From Amycolatopsis mongoliensis (GTDB taxonomy: Bacteria > Actinomycetota > Actinomycetes > Mycobacteriales > Pseudonocardiaceae): 64,000 nt of DNA. Position numbers and translations under genes: made by a program. The notes under the pieces are model-generated. The model was given only the letters and a program-made list of their open reading frames with translations. It had not been told where the DNA came from and made no database searches. Location: contig NZ_CP127295.1 of NCBI RefSeq assembly GCF_030285665.1, positions 310,001 through 374,000 on the forward strand, in the 5' to 3' direction. Below, in pieces: positions 37,412-45,757 of this stretch (position 1 is its first letter; each line of letters starts with the position of its first letter).

Positions 37412-38756
37412 GGACGAGCTCCCAGTCGGTGACGGCGGCGTTGTAGGCGTCCACCTCGATCTTCGCCGCGTTCAGGTAGTGCTCGACGACGTCCTCGCCG
37501 AACGCTTCGCGCGCCAGCTCGCTCCCCGCGAGCGCCGCGGCGGCCTCGGGCAGCGTGGTCGGCACCGTGGCGCGGTCGGAGTGGTAGGCGTTGCCGGTGA
37601 AGGGTTCTTCCAGCTCCAGCTCGTTCTCGATGCCGTGCAGGCCGGCGGCGATCAGCGCGGCGACGGCCAGGTACGGGTTGACGTCCCCGCCCGGCACGCG
37701 GTTCTCGACGCGCAGCGACTCGCCGTGGCCGACGACGCGCAGCGCGCAGGTGCGGTTGTCGGTGCCCCACGCGATCGCGGTCGGCGCGAAGCTGCCGGGC
37801 ACGAACCGCTTGTAGGAGTTGACGTTCGGGGCGAAGAAGTACGTCAGCTCGTGCAGCCCGGCGAGCTGGCCGGCGAGGAACTGCTCCATCAGCGTCGAGA
37901 AGCCGTGCTCGTTCTCCCCCGCCAGCACGGCGCGGCCCTCGGTGGAGCGCAGGCTGATGTGGATGTGGCAGGAGTTGCCCTCGCGCTCGTTGTACTTCGC
38001 CATGAACGTGAGGCTCTTGCCCTCCTGCGCCGCGATCTCCTTGGCGCCGTTCTTGTAGACGCTGTGGTTGTCGCAGGTGCTCAGCGCGTCGGTGTAGCGG
38101 AAGGCGATCTCCTGCTGGCCGGGGTTGCACTCGCCCTTGGCGGACTCGGGGTAGAGCCCGGCGCCGGCCATGTCGTTGCGGATGCGGCGCAGCAGCGGCT
38201 CCAGCCGCGCGGTGCCGAGCATCGAGTAGTCGACGTTGTACTGGTTGGCGGGTTTGAGGCCGTGGTAGCGCTTGTCCCAGGCGGCTTCGTAGGTGTCGTC
38301 GAAGACGATGAACTCCAGCTCGGTCCCGACGAAGGCGGCGAGCCCGCGCTCGGCGAGGCGGTCGAGCTGCCGGCGCAGGATCTGGCGCGGCGACACGGAG
38401 ACCGGGCCGCCCTGCACGCGCTCGACGTCGGCCAGGACCAGTGCGGTGCCCTCGTGCCAGGGGATCTCGCGCAGGGTTTCGAGGTCGGGGCGCAGCACGA
38501 AGTCGCCGTAGCCGCTGTCCCAGGAGGAGAGCGCGTAGCCGTCGACGGTGTTCATGTCGACGTCCACGGCCAGCAGGTAGTTGCACGCCTCGGTGGCGTG
38601 CCCGACGACCTCGTCGAGGAAGTACTCCGCCGAGCAGCGCTTGCCCTGGAGCCTGCCCTGCATGTCCGTGATCGCGACGAGCACGGTGTGGATCGTGCCC
38701 GCGTCCACGCGCGCCCGGAGCTCGTCGAGCGTGAGCATGCCTCGTCTACGTGCCAT
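37392..38756 (-). CDS. Glutamine synthetase-like gamma-glutamylamine ligase (GlnA3/PuuA type)
   Basis: 454 residues from the ATG at 38756; the open frame runs further upstream through non-coding sequence, so the GGGGCGG ribosome site just before this ATG decides. GS fold: VAITDMQGRLQGKR, GTELEFIVFDDTYEA (Glu metal ligands), ECNPGQQEIAF, GNSCHIHISL and LRVENRVPGGDVNPY. It lacks the adenylylation-site region of true GlnA. Streptomyces GlnA3, a polyamine glutamylator, is the closest named group I can suggest. The PuuD, aldehyde dehydrogenase and SDR genes behind it support amine catabolism rather than ammonia assimilation. Confidence 0.9.
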   Translation of the reverse strand: MARRRGMLTLDELRARVDAGTIHTVLVAITDMQGRLQGKRCSAEYFLDEVVGHATEACNYLLAVDVDMNTVDGYALSSWDSGYGDFVLRPDLETLREIPWHEGTALVLADVERVQGGPVSVSPRQILRRQLDRLAERGLAAFVGTELEFIVFDDTYEAAWDKRYHGLKPANQYNVDYSMLGTARLEPLLRRIRNDMAGAGLYPESAKGECNPGQQEIAFRYTDALSTCDNHSVYKNGAKEIAAQEGKSLTFMAKYNEREGNSCHIHISLRSTEGRAVLAGENEHGFSTLMEQFLAGQLAGLHELTYFFAPNVNSYKRFVPGSFAPTAIAWGTDNRTCALRVVGHGESLRVENRVPGGDVNPYLAVAALIAAGLHGIENELELEEPFTGNAYHSDRATVPTTLPEAAAALAGSELAREAFGEDVVEHYLNAAKIEVDAYNAAVTDWELVRGFERL

Positions 38757-38765
38757 CAGCCGCCC

Positions 38766-38789
38766 CAAAGGTTTGATGCGAATCCTTTG
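38766..38789. promoter_or_regulatory. Inverted repeat upstream of the GlnA-like operon
   Basis: CAAAGG, 12 bp (TTTGATGCGAAT), CCTTTG, ending 10 bp upstream of the ligase ATG. A third ACAAAGG is at about 38831. It could be an operator in the leader or over the start site. The rest of the 211-bp gap to the stress-protein gene shows no clear promoter hexamers. Confidence 0.4.
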
Positions 38790-38967
38790 CGGGTCCTTCC
38801 TACCCGGTGACGCCCGGCTGGTCAACCGGAACAAAGGTATTTTCCTGATCCATTGGATTACGGGTCGGTATGCGCCCTTTGCCCGGCTGAGAAGAGTCTG
38901 TGAATTCGGCGCGGCGGGAGGAATCCGGGGTACTCCCACGTTGAACGGGGCAGGAGAGGTGAGATCG

Positions 38968-39489
38968 ATGACCACAGCATTCACGCAGACCACGATCGGA
39001 CGGCAGCAGGCGCGGCCCCAGCTGCCCACTCTGCCGACCGGCTGGCCGATCGGTTCGTACGAGTCCTACGAGCAGGCACAGCGCGCGGTCGACCACCTCG
39101 CGGGCGCGGAGTTCCCCGTCACCGACGTCACGATCGTGGGTGTCGAGCCGATGCTCGTCGAGCGCATCGCGGGCAAGATGACCTGGGGCAAGGTGCTCGG
39201 CAGCGCGGCGACGTCCGGCGCGATGTTCGGTGTGTTCCTCGGGCTGGTGCTCAGCCTGCTGAACCCGGGTGCGGGCCTGGTCCCGATCGTGATCGGCCTC
39301 GTCGCCGGTCTCGGGTTCAACCTGCTGTTCGGCGCACTCGGCTACGCGGCCAACCGCAACAAGCGCGGGTTCATCTCGCAGAGCCAGCTGGTGGCGCGCC
39401 GCTACGACGTGCTGTCCCAGCCCCGCAACGCCGAGAAGGGCCGCGCGCTGCTGGCGGACCTCGCGGCCCGCAGCGCGTGGAGCCACTGA
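38968..39489 (+). CDS. General stress protein 17M-like membrane-associated protein
   Basis: 173 residues starting MTTAFTQTTIGRQQAR; CAGGAGAGG precedes the ATG. Residues 45-85 match the GSP17M/YflT-type domain (WPIGSYESYEQAQRAVDHLA, FPVTDVTIVGVEP). Two hydrophobic Gly-rich segments follow (about 90-112 and 115-140), then a polar tail with SQSQLVARRYDVL. The family is linked to general stress regulons in actinobacteria and bacilli, but its molecular role is unknown. Single gene, ended by the hairpin at 39514-39546. Confidence 0.82.
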   Translation: MTTAFTQTTIGRQQARPQLPTLPTGWPIGSYESYEQAQRAVDHLAGAEFPVTDVTIVGVEPMLVERIAGKMTWGKVLGSAATSGAMFGVFLGLVLSLLNPGAGLVPIVIGLVAGLGFNLLFGALGYAANRNKRGFISQSQLVARRYDVLSQPRNAEKGRALLADLAARSAWSH

Positions 39490-39513
39490 CCGCCGAAGCG
39501 CCCCGGTAAGCCC

Positions 39514-39546
39514 TGAAGGCCACCATCACCCCGATGGTGGCCTTCA
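39514..39546. terminator. Hairpin after the stress-protein gene
   Basis: Perfect 14-bp arms, TGAAGGCCACCATC at 39514-39527 and its complement at 39533-39546, loop ACCCC. It is 24 bp after the stop at 39489. No T-run. Confidence 0.7.
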
Positions 39547-39560
39547 TCGCGTCCGGGCCC

Positions 39561-39647
39561 AGCGCCCCAATGTGGCGTTCGGTGCGTCCCACGCACCCAA
39601 TGTGGCGTTCGGTGCGTGAGACGCAACCAACGCCACATTGGGGCGCT
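39561..39647. terminator. 87-nt palindrome of the AATGTGGCG family (copy A)
   Basis: Outer arms AGCGCCCCAATGTGGCGTT (39561-39579) and its perfect complement (39629-39647). Inside, a direct copy of CCCAATGTGGCGTTCGGTGC (39597-39616) repeats the left arm. It lies between convergent genes. An 87-nt near copy with the same order is at 43926-44012. Confidence 0.7.
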
Positions 39648-39705
39648 CGTGCCGGGTCGTCCGGAAGTGTCGGTGCCCGCCGGTAGTGTGGAAAACGGGG
39701 GCCGC

Positions 39706-40689
39706 TCAGGTCCCCGAGGAGACCGTCGGGGCGTCCGGGATCTCTTCCGGGTCCGCCAGGTCCGCGGGCCGCCCCGCCCGCAGCAGCTCGCCCCACCGCG
39801 CCCGGTCGTACCGCGCCGGCGGCGTCTCCGCCAGGAACTCGCGCAGGATCTCCAGGAACCGCTTCGGGTCGGACCGGTGCGGGAAGTGCCCCGCGCCCTC
39901 GAACAGCACCAGCCGGCTGCCCGGCATCGCCCGGTGCGCGCGCAAGGCGTGGCCGCTCGGCACGACCCGGTCGTCGGTCCCCCACACCAGCAGCGTCGGG
40001 ATCCCCTCGGTCAGGTAACAGCGGTCCAGCATGTTGACCACCTGCCCGCGCCAGTCGACGACCGAGCGCAGGGTGCGCAGGAACGCCGAGCGCGTGCTCG
40101 GCTCCAGCAGCCGGACGTAGCGGGCGATCACGTAGTCGAGGTCCGGCCCCAGCCCGAGGCCTTCGGAAACCCGCAGCAGCTCGGCGAACCCGCGCAGCAC
40201 CGTCAGGGCCGGCCGCGTCCCCAGCAGCGGCAGCACCAGTCCCGCGCCCGGCGCCGCGGCCAGCCGCAGCAACGGGTGGACGCTCGCCCCGACCCCGCCC
40301 GAGCCGACCAGCACCAGCCGCTCACAGCGTTCCGGGAACTGGTACGCGAACTGCATCGCGACGCCACCGCCCAGCGAATGCCCGACCACGGTGACCCGGT
40401 CGACGTCGAGGGCCGTCAACAGGTCCCGCATGCCGCACGCGTATGCGGCGACCGAGTAGTCCGCGCGCGGTTTGGCCGACGCGCCGTGGCCGAGCAGGTC
40501 GGGCGCGATCACCGTGTGGTCGGCCGCCAGTGAGGCCAGCAGGTCCAGCCACGTCGCCGAGTCGTCGCCGATGCCGTGCAGGAACAGCAGGGCCGGCCCC
40601 TGCCCCGCCATCCGGTAGGCGCGCTCGTACCCGTGGATGACCCGTGTGCGCGGGGCGAAGGTGTCCGCCCCGACCTCGGTGAGTGGCAC
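39706..40689 (-). CDS. Alpha/beta hydrolase
   Basis: 327 residues. Catalytic triad visible: nucleophile Ser in VVGHSLGGGVA, Asp in LLVWGTDDRVV, His in FEGAGHFPHRS; oxyanion loop LFLHGIGDDSATW. The cap domain (about 150-220) is Leu/Gly-rich. Many actinobacterial lipases or esterases look like this, so no substrate is claimed. A basic tail of about 40 residues (ARYDRARWGELLRAGRPADL) extends past the fold. Stands alone; 105 bp from the HAAS protein gene end. Confidence 0.88.
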   Translation of the reverse strand: MPLTEVGADTFAPRTRVIHGYERAYRMAGQGPALLFLHGIGDDSATWLDLLASLAADHTVIAPDLLGHGASAKPRADYSVAAYACGMRDLLTALDVDRVTVVGHSLGGGVAMQFAYQFPERCERLVLVGSGGVGASVHPLLRLAAAPGAGLVLPLLGTRPALTVLRGFAELLRVSEGLGLGPDLDYVIARYVRLLEPSTRSAFLRTLRSVVDWRGQVVNMLDRCYLTEGIPTLLVWGTDDRVVPSGHALRAHRAMPGSRLVLFEGAGHFPHRSDPKRFLEILREFLAETPPARYDRARWGELLRAGRPADLADPEEIPDAPTVSSGT

Positions 40690-40794
40690 CCGCCCAGCTC
40701 AGCACGCCCGCGTTCGCGGGACGTTTCGCGCACGTTGGCATCGGGTGAACGCCGGAAGCGGCCCCGACCTCCGCTCCCGGCGTTCGTCCCCCCG

Positions 40795-42027
40795 TTACTT
40801 CGTCGGCGTCGGCGTGGCCGGCGCGGACGAAGACGTCGGTGCGCTCTGCGAGGTCGGCGTCGTGGGCGGCGCCGTCACCTTCGGGATCGCCGCGCTGAAC
40901 GGCACCCCGGCGTCTTCGCGGCAGGACGAGCGGTACCCGTTGTAGCCGTTGTAGTTGCCCTGGTCGTCGGTGACGCCCTGCTCGATCTTCGGGCGCGGGA
41001 ACCGGTTGTCCTCGCCGATCTTCTCTTTGGTCCCGCTGGAGCGCTCGCAGCCGTAGCGGGTCAGCGTGAGCGGCCGGCCCTGTTCGTCGTAGAGGTAGAA
41101 CTCGGTCAGCGGCTTGCCGTCGGCGTCGAAGGCGTAGACGTTCTCGATCTCGTTGCTGCCGTAGGTCAGCTGGTCGTTGCCGTACCGGTCGGACGACGAC
41201 GGGTAGTACGACGGCGAGCTCGAGTAGGAGTTCCGGTGCGAGATCAGGTCCACCGCGGCACCGAACCCGCCCAGGATGCCGCCGATGACGAACGCCGAGA
41301 TCGGCACGGCGACCCACAGCAGCCGCCGGTCGCCGCGCAGCCGCGGGCCCGCCCACACCGCCGCGCCACCCGCGACGAGCAGGAACGGCAGCAGCAGCAC
41401 CGCGCTGCGCGAGCGCAGCATGAGCAGCAGCCCGAAAGCGACCAGCACGATGGCGCACAGGATCCACCAGGCCGGCTTCAGCGAAGCGAGGTAGCTCAGC
41501 GCCTTCCCGGAGTCCTCCTGCCGGCGCCCCTTGGCGAGCGTTTCCCGCAGCCACACCACCTCGGGCAGCGCCAGCACCGGCTCGATCCCGCCGCGCAGCA
41601 GCAGGAACAGGCTGACGAGGAACACCGGCAGGAAGAGCACCGCGCCCAGGAGCGCGGTGGGTTCGACGCTCACGGCGGCGGCGAACGCGAACAGCGCGAG
41701 CGCCACCGCGCAGAGCACCAGGCCCCAGAACGCGATCCGCGGCTTCGCGAGGCTCGGGTTCTTGGTGGTGGCGAGCACCTGCGTCGCACCTTCGGCCGGC
41801 GGCGGGTACCCGCCGGACGCGCGCAGTTCGGCGGCGTAGCTCTCGGGCGTGCCGAGCCGTTCGATCAGGGCCTCGACGCGGGCCCCCTCCCCCAGCTCGG
41901 CCTCCAGCTCCGCCAGGTGCGGGCGGACGTCTTCGAGGATCTCTTCGATCTCGCTCGCGGGCAGGTCGGCGAGCGCGGTGCGGACCCGCGCCAGATAAAC
42001 CCGCACGGCGGTCGGCTTGTCGCTCAT
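40795..42027 (-). CDS. HAAS-domain membrane protein, partner of PadR regulator
   Basis: 410 residues. Residues 1-65 form a cytoplasmic HAAS domain (YLARVRTALADLPASEIEEI, then LEDVRPHLAELEAEL). About six membrane helices lie between 95 and 255. The rest (about 265-410) should be outside: a Ser/Tyr-rich linker (YSSSPSYYPSSSDRYG), a small domain with AFDADGKPLTEFYLYDEQGR, and a Thr/Pro/Ser tail. HAAS proteins are characteristically paired with PadR regulators and thought to sense membrane stress; here the ATG overlaps the PadR stop. Confidence 0.82.
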   Translation of the reverse strand: MSDKPTAVRVYLARVRTALADLPASEIEEILEDVRPHLAELEAELGEGARVEALIERLGTPESYAAELRASGGYPPPAEGATQVLATTKNPSLAKPRIAFWGLVLCAVALALFAFAAAVSVEPTALLGAVLFLPVFLVSLFLLLRGGIEPVLALPEVVWLRETLAKGRRQEDSGKALSYLASLKPAWWILCAIVLVAFGLLLMLRSRSAVLLLPFLLVAGGAAVWAGPRLRGDRRLLWVAVPISAFVIGGILGGFGAAVDLISHRNSYSSSPSYYPSSSDRYGNDQLTYGSNEIENVYAFDADGKPLTEFYLYDEQGRPLTLTRYGCERSSGTKEKIGEDNRFPRPKIEQGVTDDQGNYNGYNGYRSSCREDAGVPFSAAIPKVTAPPTTPTSQSAPTSSSAPATPTPTK

Positions 42028-42347
42028 GCTGCCTCTCCCAAAAGCACGTTCATCGTCGATGCGAAGCTCTGCCAGGTCTTGCCCGATTCCGCCAGGCGGA
42101 GCCGGCCCGGCTCGTTCAGGCTGTAGTACTTGCGGTGCGGGCCCTCTTCGCTGGGCACCACGTACGAGGTGAGCAGGCCGGCCTTGTAGAGCCTGCGCAA
42201 CGTCCCGTACACCGACGCGTCCCCCACCTCGTCCAGGCCCGCACCCCTGAGTCTTCGCAGGACGTCGTACCCGTAGCCGTCTTCCTCGCGGAGCACCGCG
42301 AGCACGGCCAGATCGAGCACTCCTTTGAGCAGCTGACTGATCTCCAC
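42024..42347 (-). CDS. PadR-family transcriptional regulator
   Basis: 107 residues from the GTG at 42347 (VEISQLLKGVLDLAVLAVL); the frame is open a little further upstream, but this is the family start. Winged helix with DGYGYDVLRRL, ASVYGTLRRLYKAGLL and GPHRKYYSLNEPG. It is translationally coupled to the HAAS protein (ATGA). About 40 bp upstream is TGCGCA-GTAG-TGCGCA (42387-42402), a possible operator. Confidence 0.9.
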   Translation of the reverse strand: MEISQLLKGVLDLAVLAVLREEDGYGYDVLRRLRGAGLDEVGDASVYGTLRRLYKAGLLTSYVVPSEEGPHRKYYSLNEPGRLRLAESGKTWQSFASTMNVLLGEAA

Positions 42348-42386
42348 TGCACCCTCCAGTCTTACGCTTGGAAAGGTACCACGCAA

Positions 42387-42402
42387 TGCGCAGTAGTGCG
42401 CA
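42387..42402. promoter_or_regulatory. Symmetric repeat between the Lrp and PadR genes
   Basis: TGCGCA-GTAG-TGCGCA: each half is itself a palindrome, so the element reads the same as direct and inverted repeat. It lies 40 bp upstream of padR and 34 bp after the lrp-like stop; either an operator of PadR or the lrp terminator. Confidence 0.35.
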
Positions 42403-42435
42403 CGGCGGAGGGCCAGACGGGCGTGTCGGAGCCGA

Positions 42436-42882
42436 TCAGGCGCCGGGGTCCACCGGGCGTTCGAAGAAGGATTCGAGGATCACGATGGTCTGCGTGCCGG
42501 TGACGCCGTCGATCGCGAACAGCCGGCGCAGCGACGCCTGGAGCTCCTCGGTCGTCGGCGTGCGCACCTTGACCAGCAGCGAAGCCGGCCCCGCGATGAC
42601 GTGCGCCTCCACCACCTCGGGCAGCGCCTCGAGGGCCGCGCGCACCGGCTCGTCCCCCATCCAGGCGTTGGCCTCGACGAGGACGAACGCCGCGACACCG
42701 CGGCCGACCGCGGCCGGGTCGACGTCCACGGTGGTCCGGCGGATCACGCCCTGCTCACGCAGCTTGCGAACGCGTTCGTGGGCCGCCCCCGCGGAAAGGC
42801 CGACGGCCTTGCCGAGCACGGCGTACGCCTGCGTCGCGTCTTGCTGCAGCGCGGCGAGCAGCATGCGATCCGTGTCATCCAC
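42436..42882 (-). CDS. Lrp/AsnC-family transcriptional regulator
   Basis: 148 residues starting MDDTDRMLLAALQQDA. N-terminal helix-turn-helix (GKAVGLSAGAAHERVRKLRE, then VIRRTTVDVDP) and a C-terminal RAM/ferredoxin-like ligand domain (AFVLVEANAW, EVVEAHVIAGPASLLVKV). Members respond to amino acids and assemble as octamers. Divergent from the SMP-30 lactonase with a 61-bp gap, so it may control that gene and itself. Confidence 0.9.
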   Translation of the reverse strand: MDDTDRMLLAALQQDATQAYAVLGKAVGLSAGAAHERVRKLREQGVIRRTTVDVDPAAVGRGVAAFVLVEANAWMGDEPVRAALEALPEVVEAHVIAGPASLLVKVRTPTTEELQASLRRLFAIDGVTGTQTIVILESFFERPVDPGA

Positions 42883-42943
42883 GGCTTGACCATATCAGGT
42901 TCGGCGATCCATGCTTACCGCAGAATCTTGTTAGGGGTGACGG

Positions 42944-43846
42944 ATGGATCTGATCAAGACGGACTTCGAGGTGCTCGACGAGCGCTTCGCCCGCGTCAAC
43001 GGCGACGAGTGGATGCAGCGCCTGCACACCGGCTGCCGCTGGACCGAGGGGCCGGCGTACTTCCCGGCCGGGCGCTACCTGGTGTTCAGCGACATCCCGA
43101 ACGACCGCACGCTGCGCTGGGACGAGACGACCGGCGAGGTCGGCGTGTTCCGGCAGCCCGCCCACTACTCGAACGGCCACACGGTCGACCGCGCCGGGCG
43201 GCTGGTCAGCTGCGAGCAGGGCCGCCGCCAGGTGACGCGCACCGAGCACGACGGCTCGATCACGGTGCTGGCGTCGGAGATCGAGGGCAAGAGGTTCAAC
43301 AGCCCGAACGACGTCGTCGAGCACTCGGACGGGTCAATCTGGTTCACCGACCCGAGTTACGGCATCGACAGCGACTACGAGGGGTACCGGGCGGAGAGCG
43401 AGATCGGGGCGTGCCACGTGTACCGCGTGTCCCCTTCGGGTGACGTGCGGATCGTCGCGGACGACTTCTCCCGGCCGAACGGGCTGGCGTTCTCGGCCGA
43501 CGAGTCGCTGCTGTACATAGTGGACACCCGGCAGAAGCCGAGTCACATCCGGGTGTTCGAGGTGGGCCGGGAGGGCGCGCTGACCGGCGGATCGGTTTTC
43601 GCGACGTGCGACAACGGGGTGTTCGACGGGGTCCGGGTGGACAGTGAAGGCCAGGTCTGGGCCGCGGCGCACGACGGGTTGCACTGTTTCGGGGCGGACG
43701 GGACGCGGATCGGGAAGCTGCGGGTGCCGGAAGTCTGTTCGAACTTCACGTTCGGGGGCGCGAGGGGGAACGAGCTGTTCATCACGGCTTCGAGCTCGCT
43801 GTACACGCTGAGGGTGACGGTGAGCGGGGCGCGCTACCCGCGCTGA
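42944..43846 (+). CDS. SMP-30/gluconolactonase family protein
   Basis: 300 residues, six-bladed propeller fold. Metal-site residues: Glu in RWTEGPAYF, Asn in FNSPNDVVEH, Asn in RPNGLAFS and Asp in YIVDTRQKP. Such enzymes hydrolyse sugar lactones with a divalent metal. It is not near the fucose cluster (34 kb away), and no dehydrogenase adjoins it. A run of GGGGTGACGG before the ATG serves as a weak ribosome site. Monocistronic, ended by the palindrome at 43926-44012. Confidence 0.9.
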   Translation: MDLIKTDFEVLDERFARVNGDEWMQRLHTGCRWTEGPAYFPAGRYLVFSDIPNDRTLRWDETTGEVGVFRQPAHYSNGHTVDRAGRLVSCEQGRRQVTRTEHDGSITVLASEIEGKRFNSPNDVVEHSDGSIWFTDPSYGIDSDYEGYRAESEIGACHVYRVSPSGDVRIVADDFSRPNGLAFSADESLLYIVDTRQKPSHIRVFEVGREGALTGGSVFATCDNGVFDGVRVDSEGQVWAAAHDGLHCFGADGTRIGKLRVPEVCSNFTFGGARGNELFITASSSLYTLRVTVSGARYPR

Positions 43847-43925
43847 GCGGGCAGAACCTCGCCGACTGGGCCATCTTCGCTCGCCCCTGGCCACGCGGCT
43901 CGTGCCCGGCTCACGGGCTGGCCCC

Positions 43926-44012
43926 AGCGCCCCAATGTGGCGTTCGGTGCGTCCTACGCACCCAATGTGGCGTTCGGTGCGCCCCACGCACCCAACGCCA
44001 CATTGGGGCGCT
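43926..44012. terminator. 87-nt palindrome of the AATGTGGCG family (copy B)
   Basis: Outer arms AGCGCCCCAATGTGGCGTT (43926-43944) and its complement (43994-44012), identical to copy A at 39561-39647, with an internal direct repeat of the same half. Copies A and B differ only in the linkers between the repeated halves. It lies between convergent genes and touches the TGA stop (44014-44012) of the minus-strand gene. Confidence 0.72.
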
Positions 44013-45190
44013 CAGCCGAGCGCGCCCGCCCGGACCCGGTCGACCACTGCGCCGCGTTGCCACGCGCGGCTCACCCGGACCAGCCAGGCCGCCTCAGCCG
44101 CCACGTCCGCGTCCGCCTCGGTGAGGTGGCCTGGCAGGCGCTCGCCCGGCTCGAAGCGGCGGCCCTCGCGGCCCGCCTCGATCGCCGCCGCCAGGGTCAC
44201 CGCCTCCACCGTCGGCGCCAGCTCCGCTTCCGGAACTCCCGCCTGGCGGGCCGCCGTCTCCGCTCGGGCCGGGAGGTCCGGGTCGAAGTGGGCTCGGAGG
44301 GCCAGGTGACCGTCGCGGATCTCGATCACCCGGCGGTACAGCGCGAACTCCGCGCCCCCCGTCAGCTCGCGGCCCGGGTCGAGCGCGATGCCCGGCACCG
44401 CCGCGCGCAACGCCGTCCACAGGGGCTCGATGCGGCGGTAGGCGCGGTACGCCCGCAGCCGGCCGATCACCGACGCCACCGCGGGCGACCACGCGCTGAG
44501 CGTCGCTCCGGCCGTCACGAAACCGATCGTCGTGGCGGCGAGCACCGACGACGGCAGGTCCTCGCGCGCGCCGATCCGCGCGGTTTCGGCCAGCCGGCGG
44601 ACGTCGTCGACGTCCCAGAACGTCCAGGCGAACGCCGCGCCCACACCGACCACCAGCAACCACAGCCCGGTGCGCAGCGGGCCCGGCTCCGCGTGCCACG
44701 CGCTGCGGGCGAACACCGCGATCAGCAGGCCGAGGCTGATCAGGCTGTAGACCAGGAAGACGAGCTTGTCGGCCAGGGCGAACGGCAGGCCGGCGGCCGA
44801 AAAGACCGTGTCGTCACCGACGCGCTGCGGTCCGGAGAGCGTGAAGCACACCGCCAGCAGCACCATCGTCGCGCCGGTGAACAACGCGTGCGGGGCGAGG
44901 CGGGCGCCTTCGCCGCGCCACACCGACTGCGTGAACGCGACGGCGAAACCGATCGCGCCCAGCTTCAGCTCATCGCCGGCGAGGCTCAGGACCCATTCGG
45001 CCACCGGGCCCGGGCCGGCGAGGGCGGCCATCGCGGGTGTCAGCACGCCGATGCCGGCGGCGATGCAGATGCCGAACCCGGCGAGGAACCACATGGTGCG
45101 CACCGGCTGGCTGCGACGCGCCTCGATGAGCTTGTACCCGAACCCGGCGAACCCGACCAGGCACAGGTGGTAGGCCAGGGTCTCGATCAC
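44012..45190 (-). CDS. MAB_1171c-family membrane protein
   Basis: 392 residues from a GTG overlapping the ImmA-like stop (GTGA). About seven membrane helices fill residues 1-235 (LCLVGFAGFGYKLIEARR at the start). The cytoplasmic C-terminal 150 residues (YRRIEPLWTALRAAVPGIAL, then ALYRRVIEIRDGHLALR) match the domain found on these putative transporters. The family recurs next to ImmA/IrrE peptidases and XRE regulators in actinomycetes; function unknown. No transport motif is visible. Confidence 0.82.
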   Translation of the reverse strand: MIETLAYHLCLVGFAGFGYKLIEARRSQPVRTMWFLAGFGICIAAGIGVLTPAMAALAGPGPVAEWVLSLAGDELKLGAIGFAVAFTQSVWRGEGARLAPHALFTGATMVLLAVCFTLSGPQRVGDDTVFSAAGLPFALADKLVFLVYSLISLGLLIAVFARSAWHAEPGPLRTGLWLLVVGVGAAFAWTFWDVDDVRRLAETARIGAREDLPSSVLAATTIGFVTAGATLSAWSPAVASVIGRLRAYRAYRRIEPLWTALRAAVPGIALDPGRELTGGAEFALYRRVIEIRDGHLALRAHFDPDLPARAETAARQAGVPEAELAPTVEAVTLAAAIEAGREGRRFEPGERLPGHLTEADADVAAEAAWLVRVSRAWQRGAVVDRVRAGALG

Positions 45191-45756
45191 GGCGTCCGGC
45201 GGCGGGACCGGCCGCCGAAGAGGGAGTCGAAGCGCCGCAGGCCGTCCGGGACGTCGGCAGCGAGCTCACGCGGCTCCCCGGGCCGGACGACGCGCTGCGC
45301 GAGCAGCGACGCGACGAGTTCCGCTTCGCGCTCCTCGACCTCGGTGTAGGTGGTGCGGCCGAGCACGCGCCGGACCAGCTCGGGCGAGAGGTTCGGCATG
45401 AGCTGCCGCCCGGCCGCGGCGTCGATCGCGACACCGTCCGCGCCACCGCCGGGGCCGGCGTGGCCGCAGAGCAGGTGGCCGACCTCGTGGAGCAGGATGT
45501 GCTGCCGGTGCAGGGCGGTGGTCGTGGTCGGGTAGAGGATGTAGTCGGCGCGTTCGGTGCTCATGAGCAGCCCGCAGGGAGCACCTTCGGGCGCGCTGAC
45601 GGGCATGAGCTCGATGGGGCGCCCCCGGCCGGCGGCCAGGCTCGCGACGAACGCCTCGGCATCGAAGGGCTCCGGCAGGGTGACGGCATCGGCGACCTCG
45701 CGGGCCCGCTTCCACACCGCACGACCCGGTCGCCGGCGCCACGACGTTCGCGCCAC
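45187..45756 (-). CDS. ImmA/IrrE-family metallopeptidase
   Basis: 189 residues from a GTG. The zinc site HEVGHLLCGH (HExxH plus a third His) lies near residue 90, preceded by TTTTALHRQHILL. Characterised relatives cleave XRE-type repressors (ImmA) or the DdrO repressor (IrrE). Here the XRE gene two positions upstream is an obvious candidate substrate, though the phage-like setting of immA is absent. Its GTG follows the stop of the Pro/Arg-rich gene by one base. Confidence 0.87.
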   Translation of the reverse strand: MARTSWRRRPGRAVWKRAREVADAVTLPEPFDAEAFVASLAAGRGRPIELMPVSAPEGAPCGLLMSTERADYILYPTTTTALHRQHILLHEVGHLLCGHAGPGGGADGVAIDAAAGRQLMPNLSPELVRRVLGRTTYTEVEEREAELVASLLAQRVVRPGEPRELAADVPDGLRRFDSLFGGRSRRRTP

Positions 45757-45757
45757 G

